This document shows positions 1 to 8,723 of a DNA stretch of 48,218 bases, one piece after another. The translations under genes were made by a program, and so were the position numbers. The DNA comes from Chthoniobacterales bacterium (GTDB taxonomy: Bacteria > Verrucomicrobiota > Verrucomicrobiia > Chthoniobacterales > JACTMZ01): the NCBI GenBank assembly GCA_018883245.1, contig VEQL01000022.1:1-48218 (forward strand), read 5' to 3'. A model generated the notes under the pieces. The model was not told the DNA's origin and made no database searches. It saw only the letters and a list, made by a program, of their open reading frames with translations. The first letter of the stretch is position 1; the number at the start of each line of letters is the position of its first letter.

Positions 1-1710
1 GAACAAGACAGGCTACGAGCCAGAAAGGAACTGCGGGTCGCCTTGCATTCCTCTCCAGGCAATGTGCTCGTGTTCTCCGCCGAAGCGTTGTCGCACCTGC
101 AGGAGGAGGAGTTGGCTGATTGCCTCGGCCTTTTCCGGGATCTCGATGTGAACCTCGAGGCTATAGCCTACGTCCGCCACTACCAGAGTTGGTGCGAAAG
201 CTTTTTCCAGCAGGCAGTCAAATATGGCGACTGGCCGACGAATCTCTTTCCATTCGGCACTGGATGCTACCGCTTTGCCATCGAGAAGTTCGACCTTTTG
301 CTGGGGCGGGACAAGGTGAAGCTTTTCAAATACGACCGCAGTGCCTTTGCGCAGGGATGTGTCGTGCGCGATTTTTTTCTGCAGGCAGGACTCGGCGAAT
401 TTTCCGGCAGCAGCGAGAATTACAATCCAGGACTTTCCTTGGAAGCTGCCAAGTTTCTCCGTGCCTTTCACCAGAGCGGGATCCGCCCTCTTTCCGATAC
501 GTCCGGCATCATCCGGAATCACCGTTTGGCCATTTACATGCGGAGTCTTCGTGGCACCAAGGTCCGATTTCACCCGGAGCTCATGCAAGAGCGCATGCAG
601 GCTGATGAAGCAGACTTGTCTTGGATTGAGCAAAGACTGGGGCAATCAGTCCGAGACGAGTCCCACAAACCACATCTGGAAGGAATGATCCGGCGCGAAG
701 CGGACCTTGACAGATTCAGCGAGGCCAGTCTCGCATGGTTAAGTCGCGAATCCGGAGTGGCTTTGGACCCTAACGGGGATCGACGGGGGCTTCCGTTGGA
801 AGTGGCCCGTGCAATGGCCGCTCTGCAGGACAAGATCTTGGCTGATCCGGAAATGCGCAAAGCCCCGCATGTTTCACGGCGTGTCGTGCCGAAGATCATA
901 TGGACGTTTTGGAGCCAAGGAAGGGAGAACGCACCACCATTGGTGCAGAAGTGCTTTGATTCGTGGCAGGAGATGAATCCCACCTGGAGTTTGCGCGTGC
1001 TCGACGCCCGCGAGGCCGAGCCCTATCTGTGCCGCGCGGCTATCCCGCCGCACCGGCTCAAGGCATTGCGCATTGAAAAGCAATCGGAGATTTTGCGCAT
1101 GCGCCTGCTTTCTGAAGTCGGTGGTGTTTGGACCGATGCCACCAATTTTTGCCTGCAACCGCTCAGCGACTGGCTGCCCGACTGCATGGACGCAGGCCTC
1201 TTCGCCTTCCGGGATACTGCACCGTTCGTCATGGTCAGCAACTGGTTCCTCGCCGTGTCGCGAAGCAGCCGGCTCGCCGAGCTTTGGCGCGACCAACTCG
1301 AGCGGTATTGGGCGTCCAAGGATTATTTGCCAAACGGTAGCTATCCCGGAGAAAAGGCGATGGAGCTTCCGCCCTTTCAACGCGCACTTCTGCAACTTTT
1401 TCACCAATGGTTCGACCGCGACACTCGATCGACGCGTCATTGGTTCCATCCCGCCGTCCGCCTTCTGTTCCGCAGTTATCCCTACTGCGTAATGCTCTGC
1501 CTTTTTTCCCGGGGATATCACCGGGATCCCGAATGGAAACACCTCGTCGACGAGATGCCTTACAGACCGGCGAAGCCGATCCTCTCCCCTTACGGCCTGG
1601 TGGAGGAGGGAAAAACTTTCGATGAAATTCTCGGGATCGGGCGAAGCAGGAATCTTCCGCTGATGAAGTTCAATTGGAAAAGACCGCCCCGGATCCAGCA
1701 AAGCGCGTAA
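1..1710 (+). CDS. Sulfotransferase-like / GT32-type glycosyltransferase fusion (5' partial)
   Basis: The reading frame is open from base 1, so the gene begins upstream of the window; a TTG at 43 is a poor start. Two regions are visible. The N-terminal part (first ~260 visible residues) has AEALS, AYVRHYQS and QQAVKYG, which resemble the post-P-loop part of a bacterial sulfotransferase family. Its PAPS P-loop would lie upstream. From about base 880 (VPKIIWTFWSQG) the protein looks like a capsular-polysaccharide GT32 glycosyltransferase: an EILRMRLLSEVGGVWTDA block carries the sugar-nucleotide/metal motif in a G-G-x-W-x-D form, and VSNWFLA follows. A bifunctional enzyme that adds a sugar and sulfates a glycan is inferred. 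It faces the minus-strand operon convergently, 32 bases from the sulfotransferase fragment. The GT32 call is firm; the sulfotransferase call is moderate because the diagnostic motif lies outside the window. Confidence 0.75.
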   Translation, partial: EQDRLRARKELRVALHSSPGNVLVFSAEALSHLQEEELADCLGLFRDLDVNLEAIAYVRHYQSWCESFFQQAVKYGDWPTNLFPFGTGCYRFAIEKFDLLLGRDKVKLFKYDRSAFAQGCVVRDFFLQAGLGEFSGSSENYNPGLSLEAAKFLRAFHQSGIRPLSDTSGIIRNHRLAIYMRSLRGTKVRFHPELMQERMQADEADLSWIEQRLGQSVRDESHKPHLEGMIRREADLDRFSEASLAWLSRESGVALDPNGDRRGLPLEVARAMAALQDKILADPEMRKAPHVSRRVVPKIIWTFWSQGRENAPPLVQKCFDSWQEMNPTWSLRVLDAREAEPYLCRAAIPPHRLKALRIEKQSEILRMRLLSEVGGVWTDATNFCLQPLSDWLPDCMDAGLFAFRDTAPFVMVSNWFLAVSRSSRLAELWRDQLERYWASKDYLPNGSYPGEKAMELPPFQRALLQLFHQWFDRDTRSTRHWFHPAVRLLFRSYPYCVMLCLFSRGYHRDPEWKHLVDEMPYRPAKPILSPYGLVEEGKTFDEILGIGRSRNLPLMKFNWKRPPRIQQSA

Positions 1711-1742
1711 AGCTCGCGCCCGATCACCCTGCCGGGCAGCGA

Positions 1743-2084
1743 TCAGTTGCCGCGCGCAAGCATGTGCTCCAACCGGCTTGTCCAACCCGTGGCATATCCG
1801 CCGAACCGTTCGGTGCACCGGCGAATGATGTCTTCGTGGGCATGCGCTATTGCTCGCGTGGCCAGCGCCAGGTTCTTGCTTCCTGCGAATTTGCGCGCGA
1901 TACCATCGCAGGAAAGATGGGACGGTGAAGGATACACTGGGGAGCGCGTGAAGTAGTGGACCTCCTTGCATGGCGGTATCCAAAAGTCGGCGCTTTTTCT
2001 GAGATTCCACGCCAGCCAAGAGGTGCCGGAACGCTGGGCTCCGACACAGAGAAAGTGGACCCCGCATGAATCACGATGTGCCAT
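1743..2084 (-). pseudogene. Truncated sulfotransferase (N-terminal fragment)
   Basis: The 113-codon frame starts at ATG 2084, 18 bases after the terpene-cyclase-like gene. It opens with a clear 5'-PAPS loop, GAQRSGTSWL, and then KEVHYFTRSP. Both match the complete sulfotransferase at 24434-25366, which has GAQRAGTTW and KEIHYFDR. After roughly 75 residues the resemblance stops. The 3'-phosphate loop (R-D-P-x-x-R/S) and the rest of a ~300-residue enzyme are absent. The last ~40 residues (from about FAGSKNL) look unrelated or rearranged. The fragment sits where the operon meets the convergent gene ending at 1710, so a deletion at that junction is likely. It could still be translated but should not sulfate anything. 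Confidence 0.7.
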
Positions 2085-2102
2085 ATTCAAGATCGAGCCG
2101 CT

Positions 2103-3125
2103 CTACAGCTTCCCGTATCGCTCCAGTGCTTCGATGCAGAAGCCCGTTGTCAGCTCGCGCGAGCCCCAGCACAGATCTCGCCCGTAACCGTCGTAGTAGA
2201 AGGCGCATGCCGGCCATCCACCATCCTCAAGCTGTGCGGATAAAAGCGCAGAAACTTTTTCATCGAGGTTCGCCGAGTCCGGCGCGACGGAACTTTGAAC
2301 GCGGATGCAAAGAGCCAAATACAGGGACGAAAGTCCGCGCCAATCGATGCCCGAAACCCGGTCCGAGATCAGGGGCATCAAAGGGCGCACGGATGCGCAG
2401 CCTCTTTCGACCGCGCGGGTCAAAGCATAAAACAAAGCAAGGTCGCTCTGGTAGTAACGATCGGTGCCGCTCGCAGCACCTTTCCGGACTACACCGGAAA
2501 GCCATGACGCGACCGGCAGAGTCTCACGGATATCGCCCAAATACAGCAGGACGTTGGCATTGACCACCGATTCAAACGTGTCTTTGCGCGGTATTTCGGA
2601 GCCGCATTCGAAGAAAATGCGGCGCGCCGCCCGGCTGGATAAAGAAGCTGACAGAAACGCCCTGCCCTTCCGAAAGAGCAAATGTTTGCTACTGGGCGTG
2701 ATCCATGTGCGGAATAGCCCTTGCCGGTTGAGGTTGGCCAAGAGCATCCGCCGGTTGTCGGGCATGCTGTAGCCCAGCGCGCCAAGCAGTGAGGCCGCGC
2801 ACGCCGTGTCATCGACGTCCGGCGGCATACCCCGGCTTCCGGGGTGCGCTTTTGTCCAGAATTTCCAGAGGCCGCCGGGCTGCATTTCCGTAAGGAGAAA
2901 GTCTGCAGCGTGCCGGACGATGCGCCGCGCCCCTAGATCATCGATATCAATAAGCGATGTTGCCACGTTGACCGCGGTAAAAACCGAGGGATCGTGTTTT
3001 GCATCCTGCAATAAATCCGGTCCCGGACCGACCAAAGTTAAAAATTCCCCGCTGGGAAGTTGGGACTTCTCGAGAAACTCCAATCCCGCGCGGACGGATC
3101 TCTGGCAATCATGCCGAAAGTTCAC
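2103..3125 (-). CDS. Class II terpene-cyclase-like alpha/alpha-toroid protein
   Basis: Translation is placed at GTG 3125. It overlaps the stop of the upstream ABC ATPase gene as GTGA, and a GAGGGA Shine-Dalgarno lies 8 bases before it. The frame is open further upstream, but that part lies inside the ATPase gene and is low-complexity shadow. The 340-residue product has repeated amphipathic helices typical of prenyltransferase/squalene-cyclase barrels. It has a PPDVDDTACA motif at residues 101-110, which matches the catalytic D-x-D-D-T-A acid motif of class II terpene cyclases. A QLEDGGWP segment near the C-terminus recalls QW repeats. At 340 residues it is about half the size of squalene-hopene cyclase, so it probably forms a single barrel. 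The coupled P450 and nearby UbiA suggest a prenyl substrate (inference). It might instead be a non-catalytic toroid. Confidence 0.7.
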   Translation of the reverse strand: MNFRHDCQRSVRAGLEFLEKSQLPSGEFLTLVGPGPDLLQDAKHDPSVFTAVNVATSLIDIDDLGARRIVRHAADFLLTEMQPGGLWKFWTKAHPGSRGMPPDVDDTACAASLLGALGYSMPDNRRMLLANLNRQGLFRTWITPSSKHLLFRKGRAFLSASLSSRAARRIFFECGSEIPRKDTFESVVNANVLLYLGDIRETLPVASWLSGVVRKGAASGTDRYYQSDLALFYALTRAVERGCASVRPLMPLISDRVSGIDWRGLSSLYLALCIRVQSSVAPDSANLDEKVSALLSAQLEDGGWPACAFYYDGYGRDLCWGSRELTTGFCIEALERYGKL

Positions 3126-4408
3126 GACCAGCTTCCCTCGAGACGGATCAGCTGGCCGAGCGTGCGTGCGCGAACGTTCGCGCGCGTGGGTTCGCCGGCC
3201 ACCACAAACCGCGCGGGAGAATTTTCGATTCCGAAAGTGGCCACGGGAATCCGTGAGCAGCCCTCCCGAATTGCCGCGCGGATATGGAACAAGCCGGGCA
3301 TGAGGGGCAGAGCGGGCACCGTGAAACGGAAGTAATTCTTTCCCGGCCGGCAAGGAACAGGCGCGCCGCTGTCTTCCGAGGCGACAACCGTGAGCAGGTC
3401 GCGGGAGAGAATCGAGATGACGGCGAATGCCTCGGACTCTTCCCGAAAATCGGCGGTGATCACGATGTCCACGGCTTCGCCCGTGCGGATGTTGCCGCCG
3501 GCGCTGGCCGATGCAACGGTCACGGAGTCGATCCTGCATTTTGCGTTTTGAGCCGGGCTGAAATTATCAGCGTGGATTCCGCCGGTGCCGGGCGACGGCC
3601 GATGCAGATCGCTTTCGTAATAGTGATCGAGCGCCTCCAGAGCGGAACCCCGGAAGACGCTGCGTCCCCGGTCGAGGACAAGGCCGTGCGTGCAGAGCAT
3701 CTGGATTTGGTTGGCCGCGTGCGAAACAAAGACCAGCGTGCCGCCTTCTTCCACGAATCCCTGCATGTGGCGCAGGCACTTTTGGCGGAAATCGGAATCG
3801 CCCACGGCGAGGACTTCGTCCACGAGGAAGATATCCGGCGCGAGACCCCTGCCGATCGAGTAGGCCAGCCGCGAGCGCATCCCGGAGCTGTAGAACCTGA
3901 CCGGCGTCTCCATAAAATCGCGCAGGCCGGAAAATTCGACGATGGAAGGAAGAAGCTCGTCCACCTCCTCCCGCGGAAGCCCGAGGATGGAAGCGTTGAT
4001 GTAAACATTCTCGACCCCGGAGAGAACGGGATCAAAGCCCGCCCCGAGTTCGATGAGCGCCGCCATCCGCCCGTTGATCGTTATTTCCCCCGCGTCCGGC
4101 TTGATCAGTCCGTAAAGCAACTTGAGCAAAGTGCTTTTGCCCGATCCGTTGCACCCGATCACCGCCAGCGCTTCGCCCGGGCGGACTTGGAACGAAATGT
4201 CGTCCAACGCCCAAAATTCGCCGGGCCGCAAACGCGCGGACTTCCCATCCCCCAGCAAAAACTCGCTGGCGATATCGGCGATGCCGTAGCGCAAAGTTTG
4301 CCCGAGGCTCTTCGCGAATTTTTTGCCGAGACCGCCGACTTCGACGCGTGGAGACGAATCCGCTTGGGAGGGGAGCGCCGCGTCTTCGTTGGATGGCGCG
4401 GTCAGCAT
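3122..4408 (-). CDS. Polysaccharide ABC exporter ATPase with Wzt-type C-terminal domain
   Basis: This 428-residue protein energises export of a lipid-linked glycan across the inner membrane. Residues ~20-260 are the nucleotide-binding domain: Walker A GCNGSGKST (85-93), a degenerate YSSGMRSRLA signature near 173 as usual in Wzt/TagH proteins, and Walker B DIFLVDEVLA near 193. A long N-terminal helix region precedes the ATPase core, as in polysaccharide exporters. Residues ~290-428 form a beta-rich tail like the Wzt carbohydrate-binding domain, which in known systems recognises the modified glycan terminus. ATG 4408 overlaps the end of the P450 gene by 7 bases, and the stop overlaps the start of the terpene-cyclase-like gene. 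Both junctions imply translational coupling. The permease partner is encoded at 5590-6444/6456, with the P450 gene between the two subunits. Confidence 0.93.
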   Translation of the reverse strand: MLTAPSNEDAALPSQADSSPRVEVGGLGKKFAKSLGQTLRYGIADIASEFLLGDGKSARLRPGEFWALDDISFQVRPGEALAVIGCNGSGKSTLLKLLYGLIKPDAGEITINGRMAALIELGAGFDPVLSGVENVYINASILGLPREEVDELLPSIVEFSGLRDFMETPVRFYSSGMRSRLAYSIGRGLAPDIFLVDEVLAVGDSDFRQKCLRHMQGFVEEGGTLVFVSHAANQIQMLCTHGLVLDRGRSVFRGSALEALDHYYESDLHRPSPGTGGIHADNFSPAQNAKCRIDSVTVASASAGGNIRTGEAVDIVITADFREESEAFAVISILSRDLLTVVASEDSGAPVPCRPGKNYFRFTVPALPLMPGLFHIRAAIREGCSRIPVATFGIENSPARFVVAGEPTRANVRARTLGQLIRLEGSWS

Positions 4409-5583
4409 AGGCGCACACGAAGACGTCTGATCGAGCGGAAGGCATCGCTCGGCTCGTAAGGCACTTCATCGAGCGGCTGATCCGCGCGCATGGCCGGAAG
4501 CCGCGAGGCCAGCGCGGAAGCGACTCCGATCGCCATGGTCTTGGCGATCATTGCACCAAGGCAGAAATGGATCCCGTGCCCGAAAGCAACCGAGGTCACG
4601 GTCCGGTCGAAGCGGAACTCCCGAGGCTGCGGAAAAACCGACGGATCGCTGTTGGCCGCCAAAATGCAAATTTTCACCATCGCATTGGCCGGGATCTTCA
4701 CGCCGGCCAACTCGAAGTCCTGCAGGGCCTTGCGCGGGAGAACACCCGTGGGGCCTTCCATGCGCAAGGCCTCGTTGACGAAGCCCGCGAGGAGGGCTTT
4801 GTCCGCGGAGAGCTTTTCCGCAAGGTCCGAGTTTTTCAGCATGAGAAGGATCAACGAAGGCAGAAAATGCGTGCTCGTCGATGTTCCGGCGAACCAGAGG
4901 AGACGGAGCAGGCCTGTGATCTCGTCGTCCGAAAGCGCGTCTGGAACGCCCAAGGATTTCAGGGCACCGAAAACGGTGGATGGATCACGATCGTTCGCGG
5001 CAGAGACCAGTTGCGAAAGATAGGCCGTGACGTCCGGCCAGCTTTCGTTGAGCTGCGTGCGATTGGACGGCCGCATCGCCATGAGGGTCTCCGTCTCAAG
5101 TTTGCTTAGTCCGAGCATGTGCCCCGTGAACTGCTCGGGCAAAGGACAAGCCAGATCTCCCACCACTTCGAACGCCCCGCCGTTTCCTGCCGTCTTTTCC
5201 AGGAATGCCTGCATCCAGTTCGCGGTGTAGGATTCGACCATGGCGGCATCGCATCCCGCCATGGCGCGCCCGAGGATCTTGCGGTAAGCCGTGTGCTCGG
5301 GCGGATCATTGCCCACCACCAAAGGATCGAATGACTCCGTATACTTGCTGGACAAGATCTGGGGATTTTTGAACGCCCAGACTGCTTCGTCGTATGACAG
5401 CACATACCACTCGCCCAGCGACGCATCGAAGCAGACAGGCGACTGCGCGCGCGCCGTGCGGTAAAACTCGTGCACATCAGGTCGAGAACTGCTGAAGGAA
5501 AAGTCAAAGGAAGGAGCACCTCCGGTGGAAAAGCGCGGGCGACTGCGGAAAGACTTGGCAAGACGATCAAGGAGAGGACGCAT
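4402..5583 (-). CDS. Cytochrome P450
   Basis: This is a soluble bacterial P450 of 393 residues with the expected landmarks. The I-helix oxygen-activation segment is LLWFAGTSTSTHF. The K-helix ExxR is EALR starting at residue 271. The haem loop is FGHGIHFCLGA at 334-344, with the thiolate cysteine at 341. PPEHTAYRK near residue 95 matches the conserved PPxHxxxR segment. Such enzymes hydroxylate or otherwise oxidise a hydrophobic substrate using electrons from ferredoxin partners; no ferredoxin or reductase gene is seen nearby. The gene lies between the ABC permease (6-base gap) and the ATPase (7-base overlap). Its substrate is therefore probably part of the exported molecule, plausibly the prenyl or cyclised terpenoid moiety (inference). 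Confidence 0.95.
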   Translation of the reverse strand: MRPLLDRLAKSFRSRPRFSTGGAPSFDFSFSSSRPDVHEFYRTARAQSPVCFDASLGEWYVLSYDEAVWAFKNPQILSSKYTESFDPLVVGNDPPEHTAYRKILGRAMAGCDAAMVESYTANWMQAFLEKTAGNGGAFEVVGDLACPLPEQFTGHMLGLSKLETETLMAMRPSNRTQLNESWPDVTAYLSQLVSAANDRDPSTVFGALKSLGVPDALSDDEITGLLRLLWFAGTSTSTHFLPSLILLMLKNSDLAEKLSADKALLAGFVNEALRMEGPTGVLPRKALQDFELAGVKIPANAMVKICILAANSDPSVFPQPREFRFDRTVTSVAFGHGIHFCLGAMIAKTMAIGVASALASRLPAMRADQPLDEVPYEPSDAFRSIRRLRVRLC

Positions 5584-5589
5584 GAAAGT

Positions 5590-6444
5590 TCAGAGCCGCG
5601 CGACAATGTGGGGCCGGGCGGCCCGGTAGAAAACCCACGCGAGCAAAAGCGCCGCGAAGGATGCGATGGTGACGGCAAAAAAACCGGGCGACGGAGGCAA
5701 TTCGAACCCCTGCAGCCATCGTCTGCCCGTAAGCAACAACGGAACCAACGGGTTGAGTTCGGAAATGAGCGAAACGGGCCAGGTTTTGGGAATCGGGTAA
5801 ACCACGGGAGTGATGAGGAAACCGAAGCCCAGCGCCACATCGAGCGTGCGGTTGATGTCGTCGTAGAGGAGCCCGACGGGCGCGAGCAAAAGTCCGACTG
5901 CCAAGCCCAGACAAATGATCGAAAAGAGAACCAGGGGAGTGAGCAATACGGTCCAACCGGGCAGGCGCGCGTAGTAGAGGAAGGCGACCGCCACCAACAA
6001 AGCACGGATGAGAAAGTTGAAAACCACCGTGCCGATGCCGGCGAGCATCACCGCCTCGTGGGGCAGGCGCACTTTCCCGAGAATGTCGCGCGAACTCTTG
6101 AGATCAAGGAGCGGACACTTCAACGCATCGACAAAAACGAACCAGAACATCGTGCCGATGAGGACAAAAAGCGGATACGGGACCTTGGTCTCGCCCACGG
6201 TTATGACGCCCGATTCGTTGAGACCGGTCCAAACGACGGCGGAGGCAAGCGGCGGCAAGAGCAGCCAAGCATACCCGAGTAAGCTTTGCCGGTGCTGACT
6301 GCGGAGATTTTTCAGAAAAAGATGCTTGGCCGGCTCCCATGAGCGGCGCACATCGGCAAAGGCTTCGCGCAAAAAACGGCGCGGATCGCGCAGCGCGGAG
6401 GCTGCCGAGTAAACCGTCACGGATTTGGCGGAGGTGCTCTTCAA
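5590..6444 (-). CDS. ABC-2 type polysaccharide export permease (Wzm-like)
   Basis: This integral membrane subunit has about six hydrophobic segments and is the channel partner of the ATPase at 3122-4408. The N-terminal cytoplasmic stretch ends in LKNLRSQHRQSLLGYAW, a hallmark of the Wzm/TagG family, and is followed by repeated membrane spans. A C-terminal NPLVPLLLTGRRWL segment also fits the family. The frame has no ATG near its start. TTG 6444 has GGAAGG just upstream and is chosen here; TTG 6456 (288 aa) and GTG 6420 are alternatives. The gene follows the UbiA gene closely and precedes the P450 gene by 6 bases, so it belongs to the same operon. Confidence 0.9.
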   Translation of the reverse strand: MKSTSAKSVTVYSAASALRDPRRFLREAFADVRRSWEPAKHLFLKNLRSQHRQSLLGYAWLLLPPLASAVVWTGLNESGVITVGETKVPYPLFVLIGTMFWFVFVDALKCPLLDLKSSRDILGKVRLPHEAVMLAGIGTVVFNFLIRALLVAVAFLYYARLPGWTVLLTPLVLFSIICLGLAVGLLLAPVGLLYDDINRTLDVALGFGFLITPVVYPIPKTWPVSLISELNPLVPLLLTGRRWLQGFELPPSPGFFAVTIASFAALLLAWVFYRAARPHIVARL

Positions 6445-6464
6445 AGTTCCTTCCAAGATAGCGA

Positions 6465-7475
6465 TCAGGCGTCTCTTTTCATAGCCGCGGGACGCCAGAC
6501 TTGCCGCGCACGATAAAAGATCCGGCGCCAGCAGTCCGGAAAAAGCGCCAACTGCACCGGAAACAAAACCAAGTAGCGCGGATCACCCCGGGATAACGCC
6601 AGAATCAAAGTGAGCGGGAGCCACAGCTGGTAATATTTAATGAGAGCAAAGCGGCAATCCGGGCGGGGGACGACCGCTACCGAAGCTATCCCGCAGCGGC
6701 GCCAAAGGATGAGCTGCGTGACGACGTAGGCTACCGCAAAAAGCGGCACGAAAGCAGACCAGCCCATACACAAAAGTGCGGCCAAAGCGCCCAGTTCGAA
6801 CGGGAGAACAAAGAACCGCACAAAGTGCCGCAGCTTCTCCAGCCCGAGCTTCACCGCAAGTGTCTGCACTCCGGCCACGCGATCGGCGGTAAAATCGCCG
6901 GCTTGATGGTAAAGGATGCCGCGCAAGCCGAAGGCAAAAGACCAGACCGCCAGTGCGAGGATAAAGGTCGTCTGCGCCTCGGGGTTTGCCAGAAGCGCGC
7001 ACCAAAGCGCGGGAAATGCGGTTCCACCGCAGGCATCAGCCACCACACCTGCCGCACCGCGCACTTTCAGCCGGAAGGGCTGCACGGAATACAGCGTGAA
7101 GATGATCCAGTTGGCGGCATAAAGCAGGCCCGCGCTCCGGTTGCCGGAAAAAAAGACGAAGAAGCAAATCAATCCTCCGAGAATGCAGGCCAGCACCCAA
7201 CCGGCTTTCAAGAAGGAAGACTTGCCCTGCATCGTGTTGCTTTTGCCCGCAGTCCGGTCCTCCTGCTCGTCCGTGATGTCGTTGATAACGCACACATAGG
7301 AAGCGAGGGGGATGATGGAGACCAAGCAGGCGACGAAAGCAGGCCAAGCGGCGAAAAAGTCGATGCCGCCGACAAACGCAGACAGGTAGGCGATGCCGAG
7401 AAAAATGGCCGCCTTGAATTCCCACCAGGTGCGCGCACGCATCGGCGCGAAGAAAGCAGCAACCGGCGCTAGCAC
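6465..7475 (-). CDS. UbiA-family prenyltransferase
   Basis: This membrane-embedded aromatic/phosphosugar prenyltransferase has about 336 residues. The two Asp-rich motifs that bind Mg-prenyl diphosphate are present: NDITDEQED at 65-73 and a second motif with D194 and D198 in HQAGDFTADR. Roughly eight to nine hydrophobic helices lie between and after them. GTG 7475 is chosen because GGAAG precedes it by 7 bases and it overlaps the end of the glycosyltransferase gene; ATG 7442 is the alternative (325 aa). It is a paralogue of the UbiA protein at 20543-21595: YSVQPFRLKVRG against YSVRPIRLKERG, with the second Asp motif at the same residue numbers. It could prenylate a sugar phosphate or ring acceptor to make the lipid carrier of the exported glycan; the acceptor is unknown. 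Confidence 0.88.
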   Translation of the reverse strand: MLAPVAAFFAPMRARTWWEFKAAIFLGIAYLSAFVGGIDFFAAWPAFVACLVSIIPLASYVCVINDITDEQEDRTAGKSNTMQGKSSFLKAGWVLACILGGLICFFVFFSGNRSAGLLYAANWIIFTLYSVQPFRLKVRGAAGVVADACGGTAFPALWCALLANPEAQTTFILALAVWSFAFGLRGILYHQAGDFTADRVAGVQTLAVKLGLEKLRHFVRFFVLPFELGALAALLCMGWSAFVPLFAVAYVVTQLILWRRCGIASVAVVPRPDCRFALIKYYQLWLPLTLILALSRGDPRYLVLFPVQLALFPDCWRRIFYRARQVWRPAAMKRDA

Positions 7476-8650
7476 AACAAAGCTTCCAGTTTGTCGGCGA
7501 ATGCCGCGCAGGGATCGCGGGGAAAATAGCGCCAGACGCTCTCGGACGCCTTGCGTCCAATCCCAGCCCACTCGTCGCGACGCGCCCACGCCCGCTCCAT
7601 CGCTTCGTCGAGCGCATCGACCGTCGAAGCCGACGCAACGAAGCCGGTCACGTTGTCCTCGAGGATCTCCCCCGCCCCGCCGGCCGGGCAAACGATGGGA
7701 ACGCGGCCGCAGATCATGGCTTCGACTTGCGCCAGCGGCAGACCCTCCGCCCTCGAAGGCAGCACGAGCGCATGGTGGTCCCGCCAAACCGTGGCGATAT
7801 CGTCGCTGAATCCGCGAAAACGGACGTTTTTCAGTCCGAAAAACTCAGCCATCCCCTCGAGGCCCGCAGCGTGGGAACCGGATCCGTAGAAACTGACTTC
7901 CACCGGACGCTCACGCCACTTTGGCCGCGAAAGGACCTGCAAAAGAATGTCCTGACCCTTTTCGTCGGCGTAGAGCCTTGCGACACAAGCCAGGCGCAAG
8001 ATGCCGTCCTGCGCCGGAGGCCAGGGCAAAGGTTCGTGGGTGGCAACGCAGAAGGGATTGCGAAGCACCTCGCCGTGGGCCAGGGGCAAGCCCAGTTGCA
8101 TCCGGGCCACATCGAGATTGTGCTCCGAAACGAAGTAGATTTTTTCCGCCCGGGAAAAATGACCCCGGTATCTTTCGCGAAGATCGTCGTTGGGCCACTC
8201 GGTTTCGGTATTTTTCTGGCAGACAAGAACAAAGGGCTTGGCTGCTTGGTGTGCGATCAAAGGCAACTCGACGGAATACATCGCATCGTAAGTGTTGCCT
8301 TGGGCGATGACGACCAAGTCGGGTCGGAGTCGCCGCAACCGGAAGCACAACCACCGGTTGCCGAGGCCGTAGAGGAAAAAGGCAAGGGGCTTCCAGAACA
8401 GCAGGACAGCATCCGGCACGGCGCGCAACAACATTGGAACGGTGAAGCCTCCGATCTCGAGGCCTTGGGCTCGCAACTTCTCCCACCTCGGATGCTTTCG
8501 CCAATCTCCGCCCCTCTTGCTGCGACTGCACAACACCCGATGACCACGTTTGTGCAATTCGACGGCTGCGCCGGACCACAGTTCCTCACTGCCGCCCCAC
8601 ACGTCGTAGCAAGAGGTCAGAAAAAGAATCGAACGTGAGCGCTTGGCCAT
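7469..8650 (-). CDS. GT4-family glycosyltransferase
   Basis: This GT-B retaining glycosyltransferase has 393 residues and starts at ATG 8650. The N-terminal Rossmann domain opens with ILFLTSCYDVWGGSEELW, typical of GT4 acceptor domains with a glycine-rich loop. The donor half carries LRLACVARLYADEKGQDIL, a VSFYGSGSH strand, and the E-x7-E donor-binding signature in EGLPLAQVEAMICGR, followed by GGAGEILEDNVTGF. It acts at the cytoplasmic face on a lipid-linked glycan; donor and acceptor cannot be read from sequence. It lies 73 bases downstream of the tandem-domain glycosyltransferase gene, and its stop overlaps the preferred start of the UbiA gene. Confidence 0.9.
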   Translation of the reverse strand: MAKRSRSILFLTSCYDVWGGSEELWSGAAVELHKRGHRVLCSRSKRGGDWRKHPRWEKLRAQGLEIGGFTVPMLLRAVPDAVLLFWKPLAFFLYGLGNRWLCFRLRRLRPDLVVIAQGNTYDAMYSVELPLIAHQAAKPFVLVCQKNTETEWPNDDLRERYRGHFSRAEKIYFVSEHNLDVARMQLGLPLAHGEVLRNPFCVATHEPLPWPPAQDGILRLACVARLYADEKGQDILLQVLSRPKWRERPVEVSFYGSGSHAAGLEGMAEFFGLKNVRFRGFSDDIATVWRDHHALVLPSRAEGLPLAQVEAMICGRVPIVCPAGGAGEILEDNVTGFVASASTVDALDEAMERAWARRDEWAGIGRKASESVWRYFPRDPCAAFADKLEALLC

Positions 8651-8723
8651 GCGAGCAGCCCGTAATATCCCGCACGACGTCGTGTCGCGCCATCGAAAAT
8701 AAGCCCTTGGCGCGACTTCAAGT

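Noticed and set aside
874-2067. Long minus-strand frame of ~397 codons opposite the first gene
   Set aside because: It is antisense to a clear GT32 protein, rich in Arg/His/Pro/Ala as expected from a GC-rich shadow frame, and has no recognisable domain.
3126-3539. N-terminal extension of the terpene-cyclase-like frame by 138 codons
   Set aside because: The extension is embedded in the ABC ATPase gene, Arg-rich and non-homologous; the GTG at 3125 with a good ribosome site and a GTGA overlap is the better start.
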